From an uncultured Clostridia bacterium (GTDB lineage Bacteria > Bacillota > Clostridia > Christensenellales > Borkfalkiaceae), in NCBI GenBank assembly GCA_934271265.1, contig CAKQRE010000006.1:62001-126000 (forward strand): DNA of 64,000 nucleotides, written 5' to 3'. Position numbers and translations under genes: made by a program. Position 1 is the first letter of the stretch. Each line of letters opens with the position of its first letter. Below are positions 36,174 to 44,226 of the stretch, in pieces. The notes under the pieces are model-generated. The model had not been told where the DNA came from. It did not search any database and was given only the letters and a program-made list of their open reading frames with translations.

Positions 36174-36513
36174 GCTTGAATTTCTCATCGTGATCATCGA
36201 CGCGGAAAAAACGGCTAAACTCGTGCAACGGCTTACGGACTGCGGCGTGAACTTCATACACGTGGTCAATGCCCGCGGAACGGCGCGGTCGGAGGTGCTC
36301 GATTTTCTCGGCGTCGGCGAAACGGATAAAAACGTGATCCTTTCCACTGCGTCTTCTTCGGTTATCGAAGAGATCAAAAAGATCCTGACCACCGATTTCG
36401 CCATACTGAAAAAGGGAAACGGGATCGCGTTCACGATTCCCGTTTCGAGCGTCGGGGGACCCGCGACCCTTCGTATTTTGAGCGGAATGGATATTCTGGG
36501 AGGTGCGAAATGA
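36166..36513 (+). CDS. PII-like signalling protein, copy 1
   Basis: A 115-residue protein with a PII-type ferredoxin-like fold: strand FLIVIIDAEKTAKLVQRL, then VNARGTARSEVLDFLG, and GNGIAFTIPVSSVGG at the B-loop/C-terminal position. It lacks the T-loop tyrosine and the TGKxGDGK motif of GlnB/GlnK. It is therefore a PII-like regulator of unknown ligand. The ATG lies inside the end of the DUF1538 gene (8-base overlap, GGAGGG upstream). Linked expression with a membrane protein points to transport control, as with GlnK-AmtB. Confidence 0.75.
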   Translation: MDKLEFLIVIIDAEKTAKLVQRLTDCGVNFIHVVNARGTARSEVLDFLGVGETDKNVILSTASSSVIEEIKKILTTDFAILKKGNGIAFTIPVSSVGGPATLRILSGMDILGGAK

Positions 36514-36857
36514 GAGAACACGAACTGATCGTTACGATCATCAACAAAGACTTTGCCGACGAGGCGATGGACGCCGCGAGGAAGGGCGGCGCGAAGGGCG
36601 GCACGATCCTGACGGCACGCGGCACCGGGCGGCACGAGGTGGAAAAACTTTTCGGGCTGACCATCCGCGAGGAAAAAGAGATCATATTTATTCTGACCGA
36701 AAAGGAACATAAAAACGGGATAATGCACGCCATTATTTCCGCAACGGGGCTCAATTCTCCCGGAAAGGGGATTTGTTTCTCCCTTCCCGTGGATAACGTG
36801 TTGGGGGCTTCCTGGCTGCCGGACGAAGACGAAGAGAACGATAAGACGGATCAATGA
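36510..36857 (+). CDS. PII-like signalling protein, copy 2
   Basis: A second 115-residue PII-like protein, clearly related to the first: LIVTIINKDFADEAMDAAR, TARGTGRHEVEKLFGL, and SPGKGICFSLPVDNVLG. It differs by having an acidic tail (DEDEENDKTDQ) and no close sequence identity to copy 1, so the pair may form hetero-trimers or bind different ligands. It overlaps copy 1 by 4 bases (ATGA) after GGAGGTG and is the last gene before a strong terminator. Confidence 0.75.
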   Translation: MREHELIVTIINKDFADEAMDAARKGGAKGGTILTARGTGRHEVEKLFGLTIREEKEIIFILTEKEHKNGIMHAIISATGLNSPGKGICFSLPVDNVLGASWLPDEDEENDKTDQ

Positions 36858-36892
36858 TCAAACACGTCTGTTCGGCTATACGGCTTAAAACG

Positions 36893-36921
36893 AAAAAGAA
36901 ACCTTCGGGTTTCTTTTTTTT
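36893..36921 (+). terminator. Terminator after the PII-like genes
   Basis: An 11-base stem (36893-36903 with 36908-36918) capped by a TTCG tetraloop and ending in a run of T. A textbook intrinsic terminator closing the trmB-DUF1538-PII unit before the spoIIIA operon. Confidence 0.92.
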
Positions 36922-37016
36922 GTTCTATCGTAAGATCCGTCCGCATAATTATGATATCGGATATGGGAAAGTGTGAGTTTTCCCGTCCGGTAAAAGTTTC
37001 CCGGGAAGGACAAGTT

Positions 37017-37883
37017 ATGGTGAAGTTTTTGCCTGCGGAGTTAAGAGGTCTGATCGCGCAGATCCCTGGGGATCTTATTACGGAGATCCGTCTTCGGGAA
37101 GGAGAACAAACGGTCGTTTTCGAGAGACGGGGAAAAGGCGCGGCGAGGAAAGAGCTCGGTTACGTCCCGACGAAAGAAGAGATCGAAAGAATCGTGATGC
37201 GCCTTTGCGAATATTCCTTATATCGCGCGGAAGATACGTTGAAACAGGGGTTCGTTACCTCAACCGAAGGGGAAAGAGTGGGGATTTGCGGCGGTGTGAC
37301 GGAAGGAAATAACGGCGTTGTTTTTACAAGATTCACTTCGCTGTGTATCCGTTTCCCGCACGACGTGCAAGGATGCGCGTCCGGATTCTTCGAGGATTAT
37401 TACCGGAAACGGGAAGGAAACTGTCTCATCGTTTCACCCCCGTATCACGGAAAAACGACCTTTATCCGAGACCTCGGACGAACGATCTCGGACGAACTGA
37501 AGAAAAACGTTCTCTTTCTCGACGAACGCGCCGAACTTTCGGCAAACGGCACGTTCCGCCTCGGGAGAAATTCGGACGTGCTTACGGGCGCGGGCAAGGC
37601 ATTCGGTTTCGGAAACGGAATCCGCGTGCTCCGTCCGGACGTGATCGTGTGCGACGAGGTCATGGGAGAAACGGACGCGGAGGCGATCGCTTTTGCGGCG
37701 AGATCCGGCGTTACGGTGGTTGCCTCCGTACACGCGCTGACAAAGGAAGATCTCTTCGGAAAAGAGGGGATCGGTCGCGCGGCGGAAAACGGGTTGTTCC
37801 GCTATCTTATCTTTTTGAAAAACGGCGAGGTCGGGGAGGTGAAAACAATGTGTGGAAAATCTTTTTCTGCGGAGTCGCGGTAG
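37017..37883 (+). CDS. spoIIIAA: Stage III sporulation protein AA, ATPase
   Basis: Mother-cell ATPase of the SpoIIIA-SpoIIQ channel that connects mother cell and forespore. It has a secretion-ATPase fold with Walker A SPPYHGKTTFIRDL, VLFLDERAEL and the Walker B region VIVCDEVMGETDAEAI. Other SpoIIIAA proteins usually read SPPGCGKTT, so Tyr-His is a variant within the loop, but Gly-Lys-Thr is kept. Length 288 from the ATG at 37017 (GGAAGG upstream); the frame is open to 36951 but lacks a good site there. First gene of the eight-gene operon; I saw no convincing sigma-E promoter in the 90 bases upstream. Confidence 0.92.
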   Translation: MVKFLPAELRGLIAQIPGDLITEIRLREGEQTVVFERRGKGAARKELGYVPTKEEIERIVMRLCEYSLYRAEDTLKQGFVTSTEGERVGICGGVTEGNNGVVFTRFTSLCIRFPHDVQGCASGFFEDYYRKREGNCLIVSPPYHGKTTFIRDLGRTISDELKKNVLFLDERAELSANGTFRLGRNSDVLTGAGKAFGFGNGIRVLRPDVIVCDEVMGETDAEAIAFAARSGVTVVASVHALTKEDLFGKEGIGRAAENGLFRYLIFLKNGEVGEVKTMCGKSFSAESR

Positions 37884-38329
37884 CGCTGTCGACCGCGCTC
37901 GGGCGCGCGTCGGTCGGAAAATACGGCAGGAGGTACTCTTTTTTTTCCGAAATGAAACGCTTTAACGAGGATTTTTCGAGAAATTTATCCTTCCGGCGGA
38001 AACCTCTGACGGAATTTGTAAGGGAAAGCCTTTCTTCCTATCCCGCATTGAAAGACACCTTGCGAATGTGGGAGATCTCGCTCGAAAACGATCTTCCGTT
38101 TACGGCGGAAAACGGGGATCTGACGGAAGAGGAGATCCGCATCGCGAACGAATATTTCGGCAAGGTCGGAAAAAACAGCCTGCAGGGAGAAAAAAATCTT
38201 CTCGAGGAATATTCCGTTTATTTCGGACAGAAAGCCGCAGCCTGCGCCGAGGAAAAAAAGAGATATTCCTCTCTCGGAGGAAAACTCGGGTTTCTCGCCG
38301 GAGTGGCGGCGACGATCGTGATATTATGA
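37850..38329 (+). CDS. spoIIIAB: Stage III sporulation protein AB
   Basis: A 159-residue protein with an N-terminal membrane segment (VWKIFFCGVAVALSTALGRA), a helical domain similar to GspF-type platform proteins (EMKRFNEDFSRNLSFRRKPL) and a C-terminal membrane helix (GGKLGFLAGVAATIVIL). It is probably the membrane platform for SpoIIIAA. The start is GTG at 37850, with GGGGAGGTG at 37833-37841; it overlaps spoIIIAA by 34 bases. The longer open frame upstream is not coding. Confidence 0.87.
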   Translation: MWKIFFCGVAVALSTALGRASVGKYGRRYSFFSEMKRFNEDFSRNLSFRRKPLTEFVRESLSSYPALKDTLRMWEISLENDLPFTAENGDLTEEEIRIANEYFGKVGKNSLQGEKNLLEEYSVYFGQKAAACAEEKKRYSSLGGKLGFLAGVAATIVIL

Positions 38330-38547
38330 GCGTAGACGTTATCTTTAAAATCGCCGCGATCGGGATATTGGTGACGGTGATCTGCCAGATTCTGAAAAGA
38401 TCCGATCGTGACGATATCGCAACTCTCGTTGCCTTAGCGGGGCTTATCGTCGTTCTCACCTTCGTGATCGGCATGATAGGGGAGCTTTTCGACGAAATCA
38501 AAAATATATTTAATCTGTATGTCATATGGAAATCGCCCGGATCGTAG
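38326..38547 (+). CDS. spoIIIAC: Stage III sporulation protein AC
   Basis: A 73-residue protein with two membrane helices (IFKIAAIGILVTVICQIL and LVALAGLIVVLTFVIGMIGELF), the known shape of SpoIIIAC. The ATG at 38326 overlaps the spoIIIAB stop in ATGA. A few extra residues at the C-terminus overlap spoIIIAD by 22 bases. It is easy to miss because the frame is open far upstream. Confidence 0.88.
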   Translation: MSVDVIFKIAAIGILVTVICQILKRSDRDDIATLVALAGLIVVLTFVIGMIGELFDEIKNIFNLYVIWKSPGS

Positions 38548-38909
38548 CCGTAGGGATCGTTTGCGCCGTGCTCGTGATCTATCTCGGATCCGTCGGAAAA
38601 GAATACGGCTTTCTTGCGGGGATCGCGTCTTCGGTACTCCTTCTTACTTTGTCTCTTTCTTATGTCGTTCGGTTCGTTCGTTTCTTTTCCGGTTTTTCCG
38701 ATATGACAGGCGTTTCGTCCGACGTCGTTACCCTGGTGATCAAGATCCTCGGAATCTCTTATCTCATCGAGTTCGCGGCGTCTCTGATCGACGATTTCGG
38801 ATTAAAAAGCCTTTCCGAAAAAGTCGTTTTTGCGGGAAAACTCGTTATATTCGCCCTGTCCGTGCCGATAGCGGAAAAGGTCATATCCCTCGTTATGGGT
38901 CTGTTATGA
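38526..38909 (+). CDS. spoIIIAD: Stage III sporulation protein AD
   Basis: A 127-residue membrane protein with about four helices and the typical start MEIARIVAVGIVCAVLVIYLGSV. The pattern VVTLVIKILGISYLIEFAASLIDDFG matches SpoIIIAD, including the conserved polar residues between helices. Its ATG lies inside spoIIIAC, and its stop overlaps the spoIIIAE start in ATGA. Confidence 0.9.
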   Translation: MEIARIVAVGIVCAVLVIYLGSVGKEYGFLAGIASSVLLLTLSLSYVVRFVRFFSGFSDMTGVSSDVVTLVIKILGISYLIEFAASLIDDFGLKSLSEKVVFAGKLVIFALSVPIAEKVISLVMGLL

Positions 38910-40093
38910 CGAGAAGAAAGAAACTTGCGGCGATCCTTGCGCTTGTTGTCGTTTTCCTTTTTCTGTTTCCCCGTCTTTCCGTTCGGGCGGAAGGAGAGAA
39001 GGCGAGCGCGACGGAAAAGATCGGCGAGACGGCGGAAGAGCTGCTCGATCAGCTCGACCTGCGTTTTTTAAACGATTACGAAGAGCTTGCGAAGCGTTTT
39101 TTCGGAGAGGACGGAACGTTGAAAGACAATCTGCTTTCCGCAATGAAAGGGGAAACGGCAACCGATTACGCCGATTTGTTTTCCTACCTGAAAGAGCTGT
39201 TGTTTTCTTCGCTGAAAAGCAAGCTTCCGCTGATCGTTTCCCTCTTCTGCCTGATCGTGTTCTGCTCTCTCGCGCGTGCGTTCGCCCCGGGGAAAAGCGA
39301 TAACGGCACGGGGGAGATCGTACATTTCGTAACGTTTGCCGTCGTGATATCTGCCGTATCCGTCGTTGTGGCGGAGGCGTTGAGCGAAACGAAAGAGACG
39401 ATAGACCGTATGTCCGGCGTGATCGACGGCGTGTTTCCCGTTCTTCTTTCTATCATGGCGGCTACGGGGCAAAGCTCGTCCGTCTCGGCGTTCGGACCGG
39501 CGGCGTCCTTCTTTTCCGTCTGTTCGACATCGGTGATCGGAAACGTGGTTTATCCCGTCGTTTCTTTTCTCTTTGCGATCGCCGCAGTCTCGAACGTCGG
39601 GAAAGGGATCAGGCTCAATTCTCTGTTCTCGTTTTTTCAAAGCCTTCTGAAATGGCTGATCGGGCTTTTCGGCGCGACGTTTTCTTTTTATCTCACGGTG
39701 CGGGGGATCGCCGCGTCTTCTTTCGACGGTATCGCCCTTCGCACGCTGAAATATGCGGTCGGGAACTCCGTGCCCTACGTAGGCGGTATTCTGAAAGAGG
39801 GGACGGACGTGATCCTTCTTTCCGCAACGCTCGTAAAAAACGCGCTCGGCGTATTCGGGATCCTCGTCGTTTTTTCGGCGGCGATCGTCCCCGTAACGAA
39901 TATGATAGCCCTGCGCTTCCTTTTAAAACTTCTTGCCGGCGTCACGGAACCTCTTTCCGGCGGCAGGATCGGCGATTTTTTCGAGAAAACGGCGGTCGTT
40001 CTCGACTTTCTCGTCGCGGCGATCCTTCTTACGGGTTTTCTTTTTCTTTCCGTCGTCGTGATGATCCTGCTTGCGGGCGGTACGGTGATTTAG
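38906..40093 (+). CDS. spoIIIAE: Stage III sporulation protein AE
   Basis: A 395-residue protein with a cleavable-looking signal (KKLAAILALVVVFLFLFPRLSVRAEG), a soluble extracytoplasmic stretch to about residue 100 and then six or seven membrane helices. The segments GEIVHFVTFAVVISAVSVVVAEALS and FFSVCSTSVIGNVVYPVVSFLFA are typical of SpoIIIAE, a permease-like member of the channel. ATG at 38906 overlaps spoIIIAD by 4 bases. Confidence 0.92.
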   Translation: MTRRKKLAAILALVVVFLFLFPRLSVRAEGEKASATEKIGETAEELLDQLDLRFLNDYEELAKRFFGEDGTLKDNLLSAMKGETATDYADLFSYLKELLFSSLKSKLPLIVSLFCLIVFCSLARAFAPGKSDNGTGEIVHFVTFAVVISAVSVVVAEALSETKETIDRMSGVIDGVFPVLLSIMAATGQSSSVSAFGPAASFFSVCSTSVIGNVVYPVVSFLFAIAAVSNVGKGIRLNSLFSFFQSLLKWLIGLFGATFSFYLTVRGIAASSFDGIALRTLKYAVGNSVPYVGGILKEGTDVILLSATLVKNALGVFGILVVFSAAIVPVTNMIALRFLLKLLAGVTEPLSGGRIGDFFEKTAVVLDFLVAAILLTGFLFLSVVVMILLAGGTVI

Positions 40094-40107
40094 GAGGGCA
40101 GAGAACA

Positions 40108-40563
40108 GTGAAAGAGTATCTCGTGACGGTAGCCGCGGTCGCGCTCATGATCTCTCTGGCGGGGATCCTTCTTCCGGGAGGAAAAACGGCGAAGCTTGCC
40201 TCGAGCGCGCTTTCGATCGTATTTATTTACGTTCTGATACGCCCGCTTGTTTCTTTCGGCGCCGACGATTTCTCCTTTTTTTCCGGAGAGGATTTTTCTG
40301 CCGACGAGGGAATAACTTCCTTTATCGAAGGATCGATCGCGGATGAGACGGAAAAAAGGATCTTCGACGTGCTTCGACAAAATAACCTGATCGCGGAAAA
40401 GGTTTTTGTCGAAATTAAGGGAACGGAAATCGGCAAGATCGAAATAACTTTAAGCAATCCGGTTATCGACGAAAATTTCCCGCATATAAATAATAGTGTC
40501 ATCGGGAAATATATCGCCGATCTGCTCGGGGTCGACCCCGGAATCGTGACGGTGTATGGATAG
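40108..40563 (+). CDS. spoIIIAF: Stage III sporulation protein AF
   Basis: A 151-residue protein with two N-terminal membrane helices (YLVTVAAVALMISLAGILLP and LASSALSIVFIYVLIRPLV) and a C-terminal ring-building-like domain ending in GIVTVYG. The start is GTG at 40108, with AGGAGGG at 40092-40098. The open frame reaches much further upstream, inside spoIIIAE, and is not coding there. It overlaps spoIIIAG by 8 bases. Confidence 0.85.
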   Translation: MKEYLVTVAAVALMISLAGILLPGGKTAKLASSALSIVFIYVLIRPLVSFGADDFSFFSGEDFSADEGITSFIEGSIADETEKRIFDVLRQNNLIAEKVFVEIKGTEIGKIEITLSNPVIDENFPHINNSVIGKYIADLLGVDPGIVTVYG

Positions 40564-41020
40564 AAAAAGCATTTTAAAAAAAGTCAGACCGGAGTATCTT
40601 CTCGTCCTTCTTCTCGCGGCGGCGTGCGTTTACACGCTGTATTCGTCTTTTGCGAAAACAAAGGAAGAGAAGACGACTTACTCCTATACGGAAAGTCTGG
40701 AAGAAAAGCTTTCGAAAGCGTTGTCCAAAGTGGAGGGCGCGGCAAAAGTCACGGTCGTGATCACCGTTTCGGGCGGCGCGGAGACCGTGATCGCGGAAGA
40801 TAAAACGGTTACGACGGAAAACGGAAAAACGATCGAGAAAACTTCGCCGGTGCTCGTCGGCGGAAAACCGGTCGTTCTCAGGGAAAACAACCCCGTGATT
40901 ACCGGGGTTCTCGTAGTCGCGAAGGGCGCCGATCGGTTCGACGTGAAGATGGCGCTTCTGGATGCGACCACGACCGTTCTCGGCGTTACCGCAGATAAAG
41001 TTCAGATTCTGGCTCAATAA
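40556..41020 (+). CDS. spoIIIAG: Stage III sporulation protein AG
   Basis: A 154-residue protein with one membrane helix (YLLVLLLAAACVYTLYSSF) and an extracytoplasmic ring-building motif domain: KVEGAAKVTVVITVSGG, then ITGVLVVAKGADR and a C-terminal helix-strand VLGVTADKVQILAQ. SpoIIIAG forms the large ring of the channel in B. subtilis. The central insertion is short here. It begins within the end of spoIIIAF. Confidence 0.9.
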   Translation: MDRKSILKKVRPEYLLVLLLAAACVYTLYSSFAKTKEEKTTYSYTESLEEKLSKALSKVEGAAKVTVVITVSGGAETVIAEDKTVTTENGKTIEKTSPVLVGGKPVVLRENNPVITGVLVVAKGADRFDVKMALLDATTTVLGVTADKVQILAQ

Positions 41021-41040
41021 AAAAAGGAGATAAAACCCAC

Positions 41041-41520
41041 ATGTCAAAGAGAAAAAAGATCATTGTGCTCGGCTGCATGATAGCCTTGCTCGTCACCACC
41101 GCCGTACTGAATTTCGTGTTGTCTTCGTCCGTACTCGGAAAGGACAACGAAAACGTGAAAGAAACAGCGAATTATTTCACGGAAATCAGAACGACACGCA
41201 ATTCCTCCCGCAATAAACAGATCGCTCAGCTTGACGAAGTGATCGAAAAGAGCGCGGAAAATTCCGAAGAGCGGAAAGACGCTCTCGCGATGAAGATCAG
41301 ACTCGCGGGGATCGCGGAACAGGAAAATCTGCTGGAAAATCTCATTCGTGCGAAGGGATACGAAGAGGTTGCCGTGAACATCGGGATCTCGAGCGAAAAC
41401 GTGAGCGTGATCGTTCGCGACGCCGATTTTACGCAGGACGACGCCGTTCAGATCTATACGATCTGCGCTTCCGAGGTAAACGCAAGCCCCGAAAACGTTT
41501 ATATTCAATCAATTTCCTGA
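41041..41520 (+). CDS. spoIIIAH: Stage III sporulation protein AH
   Basis: A 159-residue bitopic protein, the mother-cell partner of SpoIIQ. An N-terminal membrane helix (IIVLGCMIALLVTTAVLNFVL) is followed by a helical linker and the ring-building domain (AKGYEEVAVNIGISSENVSVIV, then IYTICASEVNASPENVYIQSIS). AAAAGGAG precedes the ATG. Last gene of the operon; 101 bases separate it from the next gene, which has its own promoter. Confidence 0.92.
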   Translation: MSKRKKIIVLGCMIALLVTTAVLNFVLSSSVLGKDNENVKETANYFTEIRTTRNSSRNKQIAQLDEVIEKSAENSEERKDALAMKIRLAGIAEQENLLENLIRAKGYEEVAVNIGISSENVSVIVRDADFTQDDAVQIYTICASEVNASPENVYIQSIS

Positions 41521-41527
41521 AAAACGC

Positions 41528-41556
41528 TTTTCAAATCGGAAAGAATGTGCTATAAT
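41528..41556 (+). promoter_or_regulatory. Promoter of the Asp23-family gene
   Basis: TTTTCA (41528-41533) and TATAAT (41551-41556) are 17 bases apart, and TGC directly before the -10 box makes it an extended -10 promoter. It lies 66 bases before the Asp23-like gene. Confidence 0.7.
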
Positions 41557-41621
41557 GTTAGCAAGAAAATCTTTCCGTCTGCCTGCGCGGTTCGGTCGCG
41601 GCGGGAAAAGAGGGGTTTTGC

Positions 41622-41984
41622 ATGTCGGTATACAACAAAGGAAATTTCAACAACGGTAACAATAAAGGGAAAGTAACGTATAACGTCGGGATCGTCAAAG
41701 GGATCGTGCGCCTTGCCGTGGAAGACGTGGCGGGCGTTGCCATTCAGAATAAAAAAAAGGCGGTTCGCAAGAGTACGGACGGTATCAAAGTGGAGTTTTC
41801 TTCCGGTGCGATTTCCGTTGCCGTCACTGTGGACGTGTATTACGGTTACAGCATTCCGGACGTTGCATTCAACATTCAGCAGAGCATCAAGCACAGCGTC
41901 GAATCGATGTCAAAATATAAAATCGGCAATATCGACGTGAAGGTGAACGGGGTCATTTTCCCCGAAGAAAACGCGGCGGACTGA
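41622..41984 (+). CDS. Asp23/Gls24 family envelope stress protein
   Basis: A 120-residue Asp23 (DUF322) protein. The core begins GIVKGIVRLAVEDVAGVA and continues with VEFSSGAISVAVTVDVYYGYSIPDVAFNIQQSIKHSVESM, the classical Asp23 strand-helix pattern. It has a short basic N-terminus rich in Asn and Lys. Such proteins form membrane-linked filaments or act in cell-envelope stress; the copy next to nusB is widely conserved in Firmicutes. Probable RBS is weak (AGAGGGG at 41609-41615). Confidence 0.88.
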   Translation: MSVYNKGNFNNGNNKGKVTYNVGIVKGIVRLAVEDVAGVAIQNKKKAVRKSTDGIKVEFSSGAISVAVTVDVYYGYSIPDVAFNIQQSIKHSVESMSKYKIGNIDVKVNGVIFPEENAAD

Positions 41985-42016
41985 TTTTTTTGCGCAGCGA
42001 AAAGAGAACCAAGGTA

Positions 42017-42053
42017 CCGCAAGGGGCTTCCGTTACGGAGTTTTCCCTTGCGG
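42017..42053 (+). other. Stable hairpin between asp23 and nusB
   Basis: Nine bases at 42017-42025 pair perfectly with 42045-42053, and a small inner stem (TCCG with CGGA) lies inside. No T run follows, so it is not a standard terminator. It may be an attenuator, a processing site or a partial terminator reducing read-through into nusB. Confidence 0.5.
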
Positions 42054-42089
42054 GCTTGTTATGTAATAAGACAGAAAACGGAGAATCAC

Positions 42090-42497
42090 ATGAGAAAAGA
42101 CGCGAGAGAAGCCGCCTATAAAATTTTGTTCGGCAATCTCTTTAACGAAAACGACGAAGACTTTAATCGATTCGTATACGAAGACATGAAACTTACCGAA
42201 AACGATAAGGTTTTCGCGGATGCTCTTTTAAAAGCGGTGTCGGAGCATCGCGCCGAGATCGAGGAGATCGTCGGCAGAAACGCAAAAGGGTACAGTTACG
42301 AAAGAATATATCCCACAGACCGTTGCGCTATGGAGCTTGCGATCGCGGAAATGTATTATTTCGACGATATTCCGCCCGTTGTTTCCATTGACGAGGCATT
42401 GTCTTTGGTTCGTAAATTTTCCACGGAAGAGAGCCTGAAATTCGTGAACGGCGTTCTTGCGGCGTGCAAAAAGGAAAAGGACGAGGTGACCGCATGA
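42090..42497 (+). CDS. nusB: Transcription antitermination factor NusB
   Basis: A 135-residue all-helical protein that binds boxA RNA with S10 in rRNA antitermination. Seen are the start RKDAREAAYKILFG, SYERIYPTDRCAMELAIAEM, and the conserved end VVSIDEALSLVRKFSTEESLKFVNGVLAA. Start is the ATG at 42090 with CGGAG at 42079-42083; the frame is open to 42048 without a better site. It overlaps folD by 4 bases (ATGA). Confidence 0.95.
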   Translation: MRKDAREAAYKILFGNLFNENDEDFNRFVYEDMKLTENDKVFADALLKAVSEHRAEIEEIVGRNAKGYSYERIYPTDRCAMELAIAEMYYFDDIPPVVSIDEALSLVRKFSTEESLKFVNGVLAACKKEKDEVTA

Positions 42498-43333
42498 CGA
42501 TCATCGACGGAAAACACGTTGCGGAAACGATGAGGGAAGAGCTGAAGAAAAGAGTTTCGGAAGCGAAAGAAAAGGGAAGGACTGTCAGGCTTGCCGTCGT
42601 GATAGCCGGAAACGATCCCGCGTCGGAAATTTACGTAAAGAACAAATCCAAGGCGTGCGCGGACGTCGGCATCGCGTCCGATACCGTCCGTCTTCCGGGA
42701 ACGGTCACGCAGGAAGAACTCGAAAAGACGATCCTTTCCCTTGTGGAAGACGAAACGGTAGACGGAGTTCTGCTGCAACTTCCTTTACCCGCGCATTTAA
42801 ACGAAAGAAAGGCGCTCGCGCTGATCCCGGCACGAAAAGACGTGGACGGTTTCTCCGCCGAAAACGTCGGGATGCTTACCCTTTCTTTAAGGGATGGAAA
42901 CCGTTCGTGCACGCCGCACGGCATCATCGCGTTGCTCGATTATTATAAAATTCCGATCGCGGGGAAACACGCGGTCGTGGTCGGGCGGAGCAATATCGTG
43001 GGAAAACCGATGTCTCTCATGTTGCTTTCGCGTGACGCGACGGTAACGATCTGCCACAGCAAAACGGAAAATCTCGCAAAATACACGAAAGACGCGGATA
43101 TTCTGGTAGTTGCGGTCGGTAAGGCGAACCTCATCACGGGAGATATGGTGAAAAGCGGCGTCGTTGTGGTAGACGCAGGTATGAACCGCGAAAACGGCAA
43201 ACTTTGCGGAGACGTCGATTTTGCTTCCGTATCGGAAAAAGCTTCTTATATCACGCCGGTGCCCGGCGGGGTAGGTCCGATGACCATTACGATGCTATTA
43301 TATAACACGGTGAAAGCCGCGCTCGGAGAATAA
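42494..43333 (+). CDS. folD: Bifunctional methylenetetrahydrofolate dehydrogenase/cyclohydrolase FolD
   Basis: Interconverts 5,10-methylene- and 10-formyl-tetrahydrofolate for one-carbon metabolism. Signatures: VKNKSKACADVGI with the catalytic Lys, VLLQLPLPAHLNE, KDVDGF, and the NADP loop VVGRSNIVGKP, then PGGVGPMTITMLLYNT. The 279-residue length is normal. Start at ATG 42494 within the nusB stop, with GAGGTG upstream. Genes xseA and xseB, often next in this cluster, are absent here. Confidence 0.96.
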   Translation: MTIIDGKHVAETMREELKKRVSEAKEKGRTVRLAVVIAGNDPASEIYVKNKSKACADVGIASDTVRLPGTVTQEELEKTILSLVEDETVDGVLLQLPLPAHLNERKALALIPARKDVDGFSAENVGMLTLSLRDGNRSCTPHGIIALLDYYKIPIAGKHAVVVGRSNIVGKPMSLMLLSRDATVTICHSKTENLAKYTKDADILVVAVGKANLITGDMVKSGVVVVDAGMNRENGKLCGDVDFASVSEKASYITPVPGGVGPMTITMLLYNTVKAALGE

Positions 43334-43335
43334 CG

Positions 43336-44226
43336 GTGAATAACGATCGTATGACGATACAAGAAGAGAAACGCTCGCGTTACGTCGGGCGTTTTCTCGA
43401 TTATGCGGAAGGGATTTTCTCTTCGATACAGACGAAAAGCCCTCTTGCGGAGAGTATGAAATACAGTTTTTTCGCGGGAGGAAAGAGAATACGTCCGGCG
43501 TTGATGCTCGCCGTGACGGACATGCTCGGCGGCGATACGGAAGAGGTTCTTCCGTTTGCGTTCGCTCTCGAATGTATTCATACGTCCTCTTTGATCCACG
43601 ACGATCTTCCCGCCCTCGATAACGATACTCTCCGGCGTGGAAAGCCGACGAATCACGTTGCTTTCGGTGAGGCAAACGCCGTTCTTGCGGGAGACGCGCT
43701 GATGAATCTTGCCTATGAGACAGGGCTGTCTGCCTGCGATAACGAAAAAAAAGTCAGGTGTATGAAGCTGCTTGCCGATTACACGGGATACGGCGGCATG
43801 CTCGGCGGGCAGAGCGAAGACGTCGAATGGGAGAAAAGCAAAAAGAACGGTACGGCGGACGAAAACGTTCTTCTGGAGATCGATTCGCTGAAAACCGGAA
43901 AACTTCTCACCGTTCCTTTTGCGATCCCGGCGATCCTCTACGCCGAAGACAGTCTGCCGGTTTTTTTAAAAATCGGTTCGCTGTTCGGCAGGATCTTCCA
44001 GTTTGCCGACGACGTTGCCGACGCGACTTCCTCTTCGTCGAAGCTCGGAAAATCGGTCGGTAAAGACGAGAAAGAAGGGAAGCTTACCGCTGTTTCCGTT
44101 TACGGGATCGACGGGGCGAAGGCGCGCATTCATAAGGATTCCGAAGAATTACAAAACCTGATAAAATCTCTTGATAATTCTGATATTTTAGAATATTTTC
44201 TGAAAGGCATAACGGAGGGGATATGA
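43336..44226 (+). CDS. ispA: Polyprenyl synthetase, farnesyl diphosphate synthase type
   Basis: A 296-residue short-chain trans-prenyl diphosphate synthase. It carries FFAGGKRIRPAL, the first aspartate motif in HDDLPALDND and a second in FADDVADATS followed by LGKSVGKDEKEGKLT. ASGL-type chain-length residues are not decisive, but the size and place next to tlyA fit IspA. The start is GTG at 43336, 2 bases after folD, with GGAG in the folD end; an ATG at 43351 is an alternative. It overlaps tlyA by 4 bases. The gene dxs, often next, is missing. Confidence 0.92.
   Translation: MNNDRMTIQEEKRSRYVGRFLDYAEGIFSSIQTKSPLAESMKYSFFAGGKRIRPALMLAVTDMLGGDTEEVLPFAFALECIHTSSLIHDDLPALDNDTLRRGKPTNHVAFGEANAVLAGDALMNLAYETGLSACDNEKKVRCMKLLADYTGYGGMLGGQSEDVEWEKSKKNGTADENVLLEIDSLKTGKLLTVPFAIPAILYAEDSLPVFLKIGSLFGRIFQFADDVADATSSSSKLGKSVGKDEKEGKLTAVSVYGIDGAKARIHKDSEELQNLIKSLDNSDILEYFLKGITEGI

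Noticed and set aside
36930..37016. Sigma-E promoter before spoIIIAA
   Set aside because: CATAATTA resembles a -10 box but no matching -35 element is at 13-16 bases upstream, so it is not listed.
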